Assembly: GCF_001625305.1 (NCBI RefSeq)
Contig: NW_017804354.1
Location: 750,286-814,285 of the forward strand
Length of the DNA stretch: 64,000 nt
From: Branchiostoma belcheri
Lineage: Eukaryota > Chordata > Leptocardii > Amphioxiformes > Branchiostomatidae
Reading direction: 5' to 3'
The translations under genes and the position numbers were made by a program. This document shows positions 1-11,567 of this stretch, piece after piece. Position 1 is the first letter of the stretch, and every line of letters begins with the position of its first letter. A model generated the notes under the pieces. That model saw only the letters and a list, made by a program, of their open reading frames with translations, was not told the DNA's origin and did no database searches.

Positions 1-1211
1 AATTTTTGTGGAGGATGTGTATGGGGGTTTCCGGAATATTTTTTGGGAGTGTGTAAGGGGTTTTTTTCCATTCCTGGATCCATTCTCACAGGGGAGTTCT
101 TGTAAAACCTGTATAGGTGGCGCAGCAGGTCTTTGAACTTGATCAGGTACGTGATGCCCTGAGCTGCCTGGCGAGCTGCCAAGGCCAGCCTATGTGCAAT
201 GCAGTACACATTGATGAGTTTGTGGTTGTCCACCCTGAGTTGTGTTGCAACCTATAATTGTATACAACAAATACAGATTAGGGCATAGCGGACATTTTAT
301 AGCAAAATTTGAGACTACTAAGAACTATGTTTAGCTACATCCTACACTTCCATGCATGGCGATAGCTTACACTTCAATGTCCTTCATTTATGGGAAAATT
401 CATGCACTATGATTCAGTATGAATTTTACTCTTGAATTCAAAACCTACTCCTTGTTTCTTCCCCACCATAACAGCAGCTCCATCTGAGTCGAAGCCTGCC
501 ACGTTGTTGGGGTCAGCTCTAACGGACCGCAGGAACTCCTTCAGTTTCTCCACGATGGTGTCTACCTTTCCGTCATGAATATCTCGAATCCCGAGATACG
601 AAGGCCTCACCTGGTAGAACACATCGTAAAAAAATGAATTCACAGAAAAACCATTCTGGTTGTGACTTTCATGCACAATAGGGAGAGTCTAAAGTCTTAT
701 GGAAGTAAAACCTCAGTTCATCTTCATCAAACATGCAAGTGCGTACCTCATGTTTGTCGGTTAGGTACCGGCCAAGTATGATGAGCTGCTTGGCCACGGA
801 GATGTCTGTCGTGTCGTCGATCATGATGCTGTAGTAGGGACTCCTCTGCAGGATGGAGAAGACCTCCTCTCGGGGTCCCTCAGACAGCACCAGCGCCATC
901 TCCCACATGATCTCCTCTGACGTGTAGTTGCAATTTGCACCCTGGAAGTAATATTATAAAATATGTAGTTGATTGTAACTCACTCCAACTCACAGCAAAA
1001 GCCTGACACATTCATTCCAGAACAAAAAAGTTTGGTGGTGTCGGCGCCGCTGCCACTCTGGCACTCCGCTGCCAGGGTGACTTTCTGGTACTCCTGCAAG
1101 TATGCTCCCAAGTTCTCGCAACGCCATATGGGAGGACAGACGACGACCGTGCTCTTATCATCCTCCTCAGATTCGTTATTTGAATGGGAAATAAGTTCAG
1201 CAGATTGAATA
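1..1211 (-). CDS. hAT-derived DUF4371 protein (ZNF862/KIAA1586-like), partial, intron-containing
   Basis: Three exons on the minus strand carry hAT-transposase-like sequence of the kind annotated as ZNF862/KIAA1586-like or DUF4371. The exon at about 747-941 encodes SPYYSIMIDDTTDIS, the first catalytic-type block. About 445-610 encodes HDGKVDTI and GFDSDGAAVM, and 1-234 encodes INVYCIAHRLALAARQ. The first exon has a good acceptor at 942 and a donor at 746, and it joins the second in frame (DKHE-VRPSYLGIRDI). The join from 445 to 234 could not be placed in frame by eye. An open stretch at about 969-1211 with an acidic start may be an upstream exon. Introns with proper splice sites suggest a gene derived from a transposon rather than a raw element. 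The 3' end lies outside the window. Confidence 0.6.
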
Positions 1212-1221
1212 CCTGCAACAA

Positions 1222-1512
1222 TACCTCCCTCTTTCCTTTTATGATTTTATGCTTTTATTTTATATAATCTCTACCTTTAGTCCTTAATGTTACCTGTAAA
1301 GAAAAGGCAAATACTTTGAAATATTATTCCTAATAGTGTGTGAATGAAAGGCTGGTCAAACATCCCCCTGTTTATGTAGATGTACTTATCGGATCATTTG
1401 TCACTATCTCTTCCTGTAGTTGTTGCTGATGCTGTTGCCGTTTGTTAGGACTACTAAGAACAGAGACTGTTTCCTGACGTTTTCTGCCGTTCACAATGTT
1501 CGACTCACTTCC
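1222..1512. other. No recognisable feature
   Basis: A/T-rich sequence between the DUF4371 exons and the LINE fragment. No coding signal or repeat was seen. Confidence 0.4.
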
Positions 1513-2950
1513 TCACATCGCCTTTAAATTTACTTGTTGTAGAAGAGTTTGTGCACTTTGTCCATGTAATAGGTTTCTAAATTCTTCTGTCCTATTTTCA
1601 TACCATTTGTAACGTATTGTATCATTTACAGTATGTAAGTTATCCTTAATCACTGGTGAACCTTTATTTTTTGGTATTTTAATAACCAGGGGCATATGGT
1701 CAGACTCCATTGCAGACTTCTCAGTAGTAACCAGAGCTGAATCTAACATGTCATCCTTAATTAAGATGTAGTCCACTACACTTCTCCCAGGTAATCCATC
1801 CCTAGACTGAATGTGATCCCTTATACAGGTGAAGCTACCTAGATTTTTATCCTCAAACAATCTTCCGTTGGCAATTCTTAACTTCGCTGTCTTGCACAAA
1901 TTTATCAGATTATAACCAAATCCATTGATATACTTATCTTGAGAAAACCTTGGGGGAGGAGCTGTGTCTACCATATCGAAGGGGTATGAATTTGTCCTCA
2001 TCCTTTCCTTCCACCACATAATCACTTAAATTTCCTGTTCGAGCATTAAAGTCTGCCATTATCATATACTCATAGTTAGAGCTGTGTACCTAAACAAATT
2101 TTAGGTACAGGTACAGGTACACAGGTTTAGGTACAGGTCCGGACCTGAACCTGTACCTGAACAATTCGACCAATTTATATGCTCTTCTGAACTCCTTTAA
2201 TAACAAAACAAAACAAATAAACTTGATAGTTAAGGTTTATTCTTTGTTTTTAGCGAATGCTCAGATAAAATATAGGCAAAATTAAGATGTTTTTGCTTTC
2301 ATGAACACACTGTCCTTACACAGGGACCCATTGTTAACCCGCTATTTACACATTTGAGGTCACAAATAGGCATAAAATTGGTGTGAAATTGTTTAGGTAC
2401 AGTACCGGTACTGAGGGATTAGGTATTTTGGACCTGTACCTAATCAATTTTTCCGGTACAGTATCGGTACTGCGTACCGGTACACAGCTCTACTCATAGT
2501 CATAATTATCCATGTCTAATGTGTATTGAGACAATTCCAATTCCACTATCTGGAAAATATCTTCAGTGTAGTGTATAGGTGAATTTTCAGGTGAAACATA
2601 AACAATACCAATTATCAGATTTGCTTCCCATCTAAAATAGCCTTTGTCAAGGGAACACCAGATAATATTTTTTAGATTGGCTTGGTAGTCGTTTGATACC
2701 CATGTTTAGTTCTTCTCAAAGATAAAGAGCCAGTCCTCCAGAATTTCTTTTTGAAGTTTTCTTCTTACTTCTGTTACTGGTATAAACTACATAACCTTCC
2801 AGTGAAACGTCGTCCTTGTCTTGTGACCACGTCTCTTGCAACCCCACTATATCATGATGTGTTCCCTATCAACCTCTGGTGTTGGCTCATCTGGGATCGG
2901 GAGATCTTGTACTTCAGTAAATGTTGTCTCAGGTGTTTTTGAGATGTATT
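1513..2950 (-). mobile_element. Non-LTR retrotransposon (LINE) endonuclease-domain fragment
   Basis: Reading the minus strand from about 2860 to 1513 gives an apurinic-type endonuclease (EEP) domain. It contains GLQETW with the catalytic Glu, then GIVYVSPEN, then MADFNARTG, VVDYILI and SDHMPLVI with the terminal Asp-His pair. The frame changes at least twice (near 2700 and near 2010) and there is a stop after GGLALYL, so it is dead. A hAT-type MITE interrupts it at 2077-2492. Basic, Lys-rich coding sequence at 2929-3213 may be the upstream ORF part. No reverse transcriptase follows, so this is a fragment. The clade is not certain. Confidence 0.7.
2077..2492. mobile_element. hAT-type MITE with perfect 8-bp target duplication
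   Basis: This 416-bp element begins TAGAGCTGTGTACC and ends with the exact reverse complement. It is flanked by the perfect direct repeat CTCATAGT at 2069-2076 and 2493-2500, the 8-bp duplication typical of hAT transposons. The interior is rich in short GGTACAGGTAC-like repeats near both ends, which could be transposase-binding sites. It encodes nothing. It sits inside the LINE endonuclease fragment, whose reading frame resumes on both sides, so it is younger than the LINE. Confidence 0.85.
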
Positions 2951-3213
2951 TTTTTTCCTTTGTTAGTCTTATCACGAGCTTTCATCTGGTAGGAATGCTC
3001 CTTTTCCAAAGGCAATCTGTCTGGTTCCGTCAGTACCAACCGGATGAAACCTTGCATTCTTTGTTTGTATATTGCTTTGTTTGAACCTTTGTTGATTTCT
3101 TCTGTGTCTTCCATCGACGTGATTTTGACTTCTCCTAAAATGTCTTGATTGTTCTGTCTTTTGGATGTCTTCCACTTTGGTGGAGGAAGAGACGAGTTCT
3201 GTGCGCAGGCCAC

Positions 3214-3755
3214 TCGAACGACTGACTTGAGGAGACCTCAACACGTACAAGTACTTTGGTTGGTGTAGTTATTGGTTGTGTGCTTTTTTTTTTAAACATC
3301 AGAATCGTAGATTACTGTGTGTTCGGTGAAGGCAATGTCGCTTGTTGGGTTGGATGATACAAGGGATTCTACAAGGTGCACAATGAATATCCCTGCACTC
3401 AACCCCCCTGCTGCTGTTTCGCGAAGAATTTTCACAGTAATGTGCAATGGTGATGAGGCATACAATGTGTACCGGGCATTTGAAAAACATGCTGTGCTGA
3501 AGATTTGTATTTCTCCCATTGGTCATAGCATAATGATAACATTTTTTTTTGTGCAATGGCATCGAAATGTTTTTAGTACCTAGAAATGAGTCAAATGACT
3601 GCGGTCAAATGCACTGGTTATGACATCAAAGTCGTATTCATGTACATGTGTAGTGTATACTAAAAGAGAGATAATTGCAGACGTCTGTACTCTGTGACTG
3701 TCTGCTACAACTGCCTTGTCAGACGCTGTGGTCTGACTCTTTTATTGGGGTTTAA
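3214..3755. other. No recognisable gene
   Basis: Short overlapping frames on both strands show no domain. The segment at about 3200-3255 shares short blocks (GCAGGCCACTC, GGAGACCT, AAGTAC) in the same order with 52360-52410, which suggests a common repeat. Confidence 0.3.
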
Positions 3756-4689
<934 letters not shown>

Positions 4690-5060
4690 CATACTGCAAA
4701 AGTGCCTGACGACCTTTCAGTTCCCATGCCGGCAGACCCGGGTGTTGTAACAACCCCGTGGACCCCGAGAGGAATTCTTCTGTGGTCAGATCGTCGTACT
4801 TCTTGGGATCTGCTAACTCCAGATTGTAGACGAAGGAATCGGGGGACAATCTTAGCGTCGGACGTCTTCGCCGAGCAGGCTTGTGCTGCCGTACTTCGTG
4901 TGCACCACGTCGTGTAGGTTGTTTTTCTCCCTCAGCTGCAGCTGTTGTAGTGTTATGTCATGCGGGCCGAGGTTGATCACTTCTACTTCCTGAGCTGTGG
5001 CGCCAGGCTCGGTCTGTGCATGTGGTTTTCGTGTTTTTCTGCACGTCGGTCTGGGTTGCC
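4690..5060 (-). pseudogene. Coding-like stretch, unrecognised product
   Basis: Minus-strand translation gives a Lys/Arg-rich segment followed by EVEVINLGPHDITLQQLQL and DVVHTKYGSTSLLGEDV in one frame. DSFVYNLELADPKKYDDL and TTEEFLSGSTGLLQHPGL run to a stop in another frame. Composition and length look coding, but the two parts need a frame change near 4860 or an unseen intron. No family was recognised. It could be the 5' part of the zinc-finger gene whose last exon lies at 3756-3939, or a dead copy. Confidence 0.3.
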
Positions 5061-5759
5061 CTTTCTTTCCAGTAACTGTCTTATCTTATATAAATAGAAT
5101 AATATCCCTGAAGGCTCTGAGGCATTTCTGTCTGCTTGTTTCAGGATAACGTTTCTGAAATTTTACTTCTGAACTCAACCCTACAACTGACCAACATGAA
5201 GGGCATTTGTTCCATCAATATCTATTTCTTGATATTGTGTCTCCGATTTTCTTACACTGTCCTTTTGTCCTTGCGCACTAAAATAATCATTAACTTTATC
5301 ATAATGGACATGTTCGTCTTTCTCAGGTTCCTGACTAACGGTAACGGGTGGCCAAAGGGTGGCCAAAGAGCTGCCACGTACCTTCATGGATCATGAAACA
5401 ACATCCTGACAAATGAAAAGTACTTTCAACACTTTTGCGTGTTGACGTGTTTTGTTATTCACGGTAACTTAAACTGTTCATGATAAATTACATTGGACAA
5501 CGTCAGTAAGAGTACAACAAACACAGCACAAGACATATCCCTCCAAAAAAATTTATTCTAATAACAAATACAAGTCATAATCAATAAAACATACAATTTA
5601 ATCATATCTAATTAACAAAAGAGAACTTAAGTAATAAAGTAAGATAACGGTACAAGAATTCATAAATGATTAAAAATCTTAAACAAATAATACTAAAAAA
5701 TAATACAAAAATTAATAATAATTATAATAACTACTTATACAAAACAAACTGAACGTTCC
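5061..5759. other. A/T-rich non-coding stretch
   Basis: No coding signal. On the minus strand an AATAAA at about 5560 could serve as polyadenylation signal for the candidate gene at 5760-6265. Confidence 0.3.
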
Positions 5760-6265
5760 TTAAAAAAATTCGCCCACGTACACGACCCTCCCTTGATCCC
5801 GAGACCCGCCCTCCCCGCCCTCCACGCCCTCCCCGTCCACGCCGTCCACGCCGTCCTCGTCCTGAATGAATGAAGGAACGAACAAACAATGGGTGCATGA
5901 ATGAATCAACGAATGAATGCTACATTATCACCAATATTATATCTCCCAATATAACACTTCACGCCAACAATACGGTCCTACACCATACGCGTACAAATGT
6001 GACATGAACATTAAAACTTACCATCTCCTTTACTTCCTCCACCGCTGCTGTGTTCGCGACACCACTCGTGCACCTCCTACTGAACAAAACCAAACGAACC
6101 AAACAATTAATCAACGAATGAATGCTACATTATCACCAATATTATATCTCCGAATATAACACTTAACGCCAACAATACGGTCTTGCACCATACGCGTACA
6201 AATGTGACATGAACATTAAAACTTACCAGCTCCGTTAACTGCACTTGAGCTCCCTACACTGAAAC
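5760..6265 (-). CDS. Candidate small gene with three exons and duplicated introns
   Basis: Three short minus-strand exons have good splice sites: 6227-6265, 6022-6079 and 5760-5861. The two donors share the sequence G-GTAAGTTTTAATG, and each acceptor has a pyrimidine tract (the middle one ends TTTTGTTCAG). The last two exons join in frame to give VEEVKEM-DEDGVDGVDGEGVEGG, an acidic Gly/Glu/Asp-rich tail, with a stop at 5760. In another frame the same tail would be Gly/Arg-rich (RGG-like). The frame through the first exon is not settled. No family was recognised and the full gene was not found. Confidence 0.35.
5906..6226. repeat. Direct repeat of 116 bp, two copies
   Basis: Positions 5906-6021 and 6111-6226 are nearly identical, with only a few substitutions. 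Each copy ends exactly at a 5' splice site on the minus strand. This suggests an exon-plus-intron unit was tandemly duplicated while the exon parts diverged. Confidence 0.8.
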
Positions 6266-7046
6266 CTGGCCCACGTGAAAAAAAAGACAGAAAAAAAATA
6301 TTATGGAACGAAGGAAACTCTCGCCAATTAATACTCTTTCAAGGCAGACTTGTACGATTTATTCAGCCCGCAAAAGAATTCTGGTTGAGACTACATGCCA
6401 ACCGAAGGGTTCTTGAGGAACAATACTTTCAACATACCGACAGTTGGCCAGTACGACGGCAGGTGAACTAGTGGTGGGAACGTGTCCATTCTGTAAGAAA
6501 TTGGAGTGGTTATCTTTAAGAGGCTTCATACACGCTATTAATAAATGGATGGTTTTTACTGTTCAAAGTCACTTTCCCAAGGGCACAATGTCGGGGCGCA
6601 TGTCCAGACATGTCCCGGGTACAACTCGGGAACGCCACCCGGCGCCACAAATGTTAATACAGAACATTATTCACAGAAGACAAGTAAAGCGGTGTAACTA
6701 CATGTAGGCGTACAGACAGTGCGTCGTTTATATGTTGCCCGCGCGGCGGTTTTGCTAGATCCTGTGTCACCTCCTGGACGTGCCACAGAAAAATGACGCG
6801 CGGTTGTGGCGGAGGTTGTTCGCACGCTAAAAAAATCTGTCGTACAAAACGCGCAGTGCGGCGCCGCGCGCGCGTCGTTTCACGCCCGCAACATATATTA
6901 AAACGACGCACGTTTTAAACCGGGCCCTACTACATACGTGGGCACAAGGAAAAATTAAACTATGCTCAGAAAAATTCAAATGAAAGAAGAAGAATACATC
7001 ATACTGCATATGTTCTGTGCAACGAATTCTTCGTCATAACGATTCA
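6266..7046. other. No gene seen; CpG-rich patch
   Basis: The segment at 6720-6910 is rich in CG and GCGC words and flanked by A/T-rich DNA, so it could be a promoter-like CpG patch. No exon or domain was identified. Confidence 0.3.
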
Positions 7047-7712
7047 GATTCAGATTGGCTTTATTGATGTCGCAGTGGGGTACACTGAATTAAGATCAAT
7101 ATTACATAAAAGTACAATATAATGGTTGGCGATATAGGTTAAAAGGTAGTGCAATAGCACAATACAGTACTGTACATGATTAAAATATAGTACAATAATC
7201 AATAAAAGAGGAGCGTCATATATATATACAAAGAATTGGTCGTGACAGTAAGAGAATATTCGCTCATTGACAATTCATTAAAAGTAAATCACAAATTAAA
7301 AGTCATGCTGGTTCAACAATCGAGTCAGGTAGGGTATTGGTGAGTTTCTGTATCTCTGTGTTTTAGCCTTTGGAATATCAAGTTTTTGACCATTTCTGGT
7401 ACTTCTGCCTGTGATACTAGATCTGCGACTCGGCAACCAATGCTCGAACTCAGACTTGATAAGTGATCTGGCAAAGGTCAGGCACAAAGTCTCACGCCTT
7501 TCGGCAAGCGTTGTGAGTTTCAGGTGTTCGAGTGAGCTTGCATATCCGGTATAGGCAGGACCCATGATGATCCGACAGGCTCTTCGTTGTATCCGCTCCA
7601 GCTGATCAACTTGCTGTTTAGAAAGTCCCGGGGACCAGACGGGAGCAGCATACTCCATAAGTGGACGGATGTATGCAGTGTAGATAACGATCAACATTTG
7701 CAAATCATTAAC
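7047..7712 (-). mobile_element. CR1-like LINE, 5'-truncated 3' end
   Basis: The minus strand encodes the C-terminal part of a reverse transcriptase (7296-7710): LIVIYTAYIRPLMEYAAPVW, QLERIQRRACRIIMG, then a conserved tail to a stop at 7296. This is the usual C-terminus of CR1/jockey-group LINEs. About 250 bp of 3' untranslated sequence follow and end near 7047 in a short GAATCT-type tandem tail, as CR1-group elements do. The 5' end is cut at about 7712, normal for incomplete reverse transcription. The retained frame is open, so the insertion is not very old. Confidence 0.75.
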
Positions 7713-8368
7713 ACGACTTCACAAATTTGCCGACTTTGAAAGTGGTCCTTGTACACACCAAAACGTTATTCACGGTAATTTTTGCCTACAAACACTGCTA
7801 CAGTTTAAAATCATGAAAGATAATCAGAGAAACAGAAGCAATACGCACGGCTCGCTTGATTCACATCTGTCATCCATCTCGCGCTCTAAGTGGAAGAAAC
7901 CGCACTTACCTGTCTTATAAGGCCCGATTTACACCTTATTTTATTTGAAACATATGGACAGATGCAACATAGACCACTTCACGAGCATGTCAGACATATG
8001 TACTTAGCAGCTCGGTCTACAGTATATATATATAGTGTGTACTTTCGCAAACAGTAGTGACAAAGGATTTAAACTAAAATTCAAAGCATATGAAAATACT
8101 AGCTTTTTACCGTTAGTCAGTATACAATTACAGCTTCAGTCAAACCTACTGTCTTGTTACTACACAACAACTGTCTTGTTATAGTATAGTATCTTACAAT
8201 AGTACATATTACACAGCATAAAGATGTGCATAATACATTAATTACATAAAATGAGTGATCATGTACATTTATTTACAAAGTGACACCTGCTTCAAAAAAC
8301 AAACCATGAAAGTAAAGATCACACTCATCTAAAACTTGTTATTGTTAGCAATCTCCAAATAAGTGCTT
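7713..8368. other. No recognisable feature
   Basis: A/T-rich sequence without coding signal or visible repeat structure. Confidence 0.4.
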
Positions 8369-8654
8369 TCAGTTATGTGACTTCTCGCGCTGGTGCCTCC
8401 CCTCAGAAAATGTCATGTTGCAATGGTTACACGTGTACTTTTTTTCTGTGAAACTTGGCCATATGCCTTTTCAGTTTTATCGTGTGACTGAATTTGTCAC
8501 CACATTCGGTGCAAGTACATTCAATACATCCTTTCTGATGGTACTTCAGGTCCTTGTCCCTTGTGAAGCTGGTGTTGCAGCGGTCACACATTTTCATCTC
8601 CACCAAGTCCGTGTCCATATCCTCTCTGGTTCTCTGTGCTTTCTCCTTCCAGTC
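8369..8654 (-). CDS. C2H2 zinc-finger gene exon, frame broken between fingers 2 and 3
   Basis: After an acceptor (TTCCCTGCTAG above 8654) the minus strand encodes a Lys-rich lead, then CDRCNTSFTRDKDLKYHQKGC, then CTECGDKFSHTIKLKRHMAKFH. A third finger, CNHCNMTFSEGRHQREKSH, lies in the next frame and runs to a stop at 8369. The break falls in a run of seven A (minus strand), so it may be an assembly or sequencing indel rather than a true mutation. The role is probably DNA binding. Upstream exons were not found. Confidence 0.6.
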
Positions 8655-9061
8655 CTAGCAGGGAACATGAACATCACCTTACTTTATGACACCCCTGTAC
8701 AATATGAATATATGTACAAAAACTCCAGTTTACACCCGCAGACGTTTTGAGTAACATCCTTTCTCAATGACAGTCAGTGTTATGCAGATGGTGACAGTCC
8801 GTGCTTATCTACTGATACGCAAGTGCCCTGCATAATTAATAATGGTATCTCACAGGAAGACGTTTCCATGGGCCTTATGTGGCATACTTTGTGGATACCT
8901 ATGTGATACTTTTCACAGCAACAGGGAAACAAAATTAGCACTCGGTATGCGCTTCCGTGGTAATATAGTACCTTGGTATAGATACTTTTGGCTGAAGCAT
9001 AGAAATACAATGAATTTTCAACCAATTTCTATGACAAGGGATAATAAGTTAATATGCAAAC
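8655..9061. other. No recognisable feature
   Basis: Probable intron or intergenic sequence on the minus-strand side of the zinc-finger exon. No domain or repeat was seen. Confidence 0.3.
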
Positions 9062-9159
9062 CTTCCGTCTGTCTGCTGGCAACTTTTTCCACATTTTCGC
9101 GACTACTGTGGAGACGTGTCCGAGTTGTGCGTCTTCCCCGAGCTCTGCCATGACATCTG
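9062..9159 (-). CDS. Possible HMG-box-like exon
   Basis: A strong pyrimidine tract and CAG acceptor just above 9159 introduce an open minus-strand exon reading DVMAELGEDAQLGHVSTVVA then KMWKKLPADRRK. The spacing of Lys-Met-Trp-Lys-Lys-Leu-Pro resembles the second half of an HMG box. The candidate donor (AAG-GTTTGC) is poor and neither neighbouring exon was found. It could equally be an unrelated exon. Confidence 0.3.
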
Positions 9160-9496
9160 CTGTGGAACAATGGAAAAAATAAAGTCTGCTTGTATATCAA
9201 TTTTTGGTCACCACCAATCTGTCAAAAAAGGCTGTTGACACCCCAAGAGAAATTGGGGTGAGAAAGGAGGGCCCGGGCTGGCATGCAAATTGTTATATCC
9301 TGTGAATTGAGGGGGTGAATCAAAGTCACACCTAGTGCCTGGCCTTCATTCTGTTATACAAGAGTAACATTTGTAAAACAATGGAGTTAAAACGTATGGT
9401 AAAACTTTGTGAAATATCTTTTGACATAAGGTCTTGTCACAAATAATTAGTACTACATAATTTTTCAATGTCAAACCAAGGACTGGTCATTGTCTC

Positions 9497-10620
9497 GAGT
9501 GTGAATATTTTACTCTCCAAGCAGTCACTGGTTTAGGTTTTGGCTTTAGTTTTTTTGCGTTTTTTTATCGGGGTTTCTTTTTTTGCACTGGAATTTTTTA
9601 CGCCAACCTAAATTTGCTAGACCATTTTGAGAAACATCTGAAAGTGAAACCAAGCACCAAAAGACCAAGTCTGGTGAAATAAACATTATATACAGTGCTG
9701 TTGTAGTTGGCGCTGAGGGTACATTGTTCATCTGCACCCATGTCTTGTCGATTGAGTTGGGGTTCTCGGGGAATATGCCGGTCTTCCTGAAACCACGTTT
9801 TACCACAGCCGTGGTCAGAGCCTGATCCCATACAGTGTTGTAGATGCGCGGAAACGTGGATTTTGAGGGGTAGAAATTTGGTTTAGCCAGACAAATGTTC
9901 TGTACAACCTCCGCGAACTTTGTCTTCAGAGCGGAAAACGGCCCTCCACGCGCGTCCATGGGTTGGAGAAAGTGGCTGCTATGATATGAGGAGGCAAACC
10001 GATCATGATTATACCGTTATCTATGGCAAACTCTATAGCCTGTGTCGTCAGGTGTGTGGAGTGCTGGTCCTGTATATGTAACACCGGTCTCTTGAGACAC
10101 AAATCTGTTGAAACATTTCTTCAGCCACTCGAAGTAGATGTCGCTATCGATTTAGTCAGATTTGCTGGTGGCATACAAAGCATTTGTAGGACCTTCTAAG
10201 GTATATGCTGTGCTTGGGAAGCTTTTACTGAAGATTGGAAGAGGTGGTATTGCATTTCCGTCAGCACTGGCACACTCCATCGCCGTTATATGGTCTCGTG
10301 ATCCGGGTCTTACGGAACTGGCGTAGCCTCCCAAAGACTTGAACGTGATGATCTTTTTCTTTTGAGGGTCTGAAGTAAAGCCAGTTTCGTCACAGTTGTA
10401 AATCCTGTGCGGGGCTTTTTGTAGCCCATTTTCCGTCAGCTCACTCTGATACATGTCGAAAAAGTTGCTGATGACCTCTTCGTCTATTGCATCTCTTCGT
10501 CCTCTATCTAAAGGATCTGGTTTTCGGAGGGCCACTCCGTGACGCTTTTTGAAGGATAACCACCATTTGTTAGAGGGACCTTTTTTAACATCAAAATTGG
10601 TCGCACTGCCGTCTTTGTAC
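9497..10620 (-). mobile_element. pogo/Tigger-type DNA transposon, decayed copy 1
   Basis: Minus-strand pieces give a Tc1/mariner-superfamily pogo/Tigger (TIGD/jerky-like) transposase. At about 10470-10610 is the end of a CENP-B-type DNA-binding domain (PSNKWWLSFKKRHG, LRKPDPLDRGR). At 10152-10535 NCDETGF holds the first catalytic Asp. Near 10060 PVLHIQDQHSTHLTTQ holds the second, and 9560-9959 encodes MDARGGPFSALK and VVKRGFRKTGIFPENP. The frame changes two or three times between 9960 and 10150. The N-terminal psq-type domain is missing. The left end shares about 110 bp with 52135-52260. Copy 2 lies at 41245-43965. Confidence 0.8.
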
Positions 10621-10637
10621 CTGGCAGTTGTCGCTCA

Positions 10638-11567
10638 CTATAAAAAAAATGACTGACATTCTATCAGGTTTTTATTATTTTTCTGACACACTAATGTTAG
10701 AACGTTGAAACACTGGGCCGCGTCGTCCCACAACTGGAATAGGGTGATTCGGCGAAAGATCGCTGCGGGGTCGTGGTCATTGGTATACCAGTGGTTTGGA
10801 AAGATGTTTGTAGTAATCCAAACCCTTCTTGCGGCAAAGTTGACAAATCCACCCTTGATTGGTACACGCAACGGATAGCGGTCAACCATATTCAAAAAGG
10901 TTGGCCGGGGGATGTCGCCGTGGAAGTCGTTTAAAACAACATCACCTTGACCCATGTATCCGTCGAACCAGCCCCCTTCCGGTTTGTAGTAGGTGGTTGT
11001 GTCATCTGGCAGGTATTCCCGTACCAACCTACTCTTGCCACATCCCGGCGGCCCAACGAAGACGAAACAGCGGGTCAGGAAGTCGCGGGCCGGCTGCAGG
11101 CGGGCGTACGAGACATAGGCCTCTAGACCGCGGTGATGGCATACAAAGGTCTCAGGCATTTCTTGCGCCAGTGCAGACAGGTCGCCGTCATTTTCCTGTA
11201 GGAAATTGGTGGCGTCCGTCAGGTCGTTCCTCTGCCCCTGTCTGATGGGATGTCCCATCCGCACGACGACGTTGCCATCTTTCGAGCAGTACCGCTCGTT
11301 GTCATGGTCGTTACCGACGGCCTTTTCCACGTGGCATCTGTCGCCTAGGTGCCCTTTCACCTGCGGGGTACGAACCTTCCTGGAAAAGTTGACGTAGCCC
11401 TGTAGGTGGGGTGTCCCGGTGGTCGGGAACACCTCCGCACCTACGACCATGAACTTGATTGCCGCGGGGTCGATGTTTCGCAAGCGTGCCAGGTCGTCAT
11501 CGCCATAATTATTCAACGTGAAGGACCACCTGCAAGCAGGGGCCTCTCTCCTGTTGGGGGCGGCCAT
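10638..11567 (-). CDS. rep: Endogenous CRESS-DNA-virus (circovirus-like) Rep gene
   Basis: A 309-residue open frame encodes a replication-initiator protein of the circovirus type. The N-terminal HUH endonuclease domain shows all three rolling-circle motifs in order: FTLNN near residue 17, HLQG near 53 and YCSKDG near 93. The C-terminal superfamily 3 helicase has GPPGCGKS near 172, then VVLNDF and ITTN. In the virus, Rep nicks and joins the origin to start rolling-circle replication. The length fits circo/cyclovirus Rep (about 280-320). It looks whole. No capsid gene or origin stem-loop was noticed nearby, so only the Rep part was captured. It lies directly beside the decayed Tigger copy. This is a viral fossil or a retained gene; the sequence alone does not tell which. 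Confidence 0.9.
   Translation of the reverse strand: MAAPNRREAPACRWSFTLNNYGDDDLARLRNIDPAAIKFMVVGAEVFPTTGTPHLQGYVNFSRKVRTPQVKGHLGDRCHVEKAVGNDHDNERYCSKDGNVVVRMGHPIRQGQRNDLTDATNFLQENDGDLSALAQEMPETFVCHHRGLEAYVSYARLQPARDFLTRCFVFVGPPGCGKSRLVREYLPDDTTTYYKPEGGWFDGYMGQGDVVLNDFHGDIPRPTFLNMVDRYPLRVPIKGGFVNFAARRVWITTNIFPNHWYTNDHDPAAIFRRITLFQLWDDAAQCFNVLTLVCQKNNKNLIECQSFFL

Noticed and set aside
7097-7105. CAATATTAC, matching the nonanucleotide of circular ssDNA virus origins
   Set aside because: It is 3.5 kb from the Rep gene, inside the 3' region of a CR1-like LINE, and no stem flanks it. A chance match.
10859-11245. 128-codon plus-strand frame
   Set aside because: Antisense shadow of the Rep gene.
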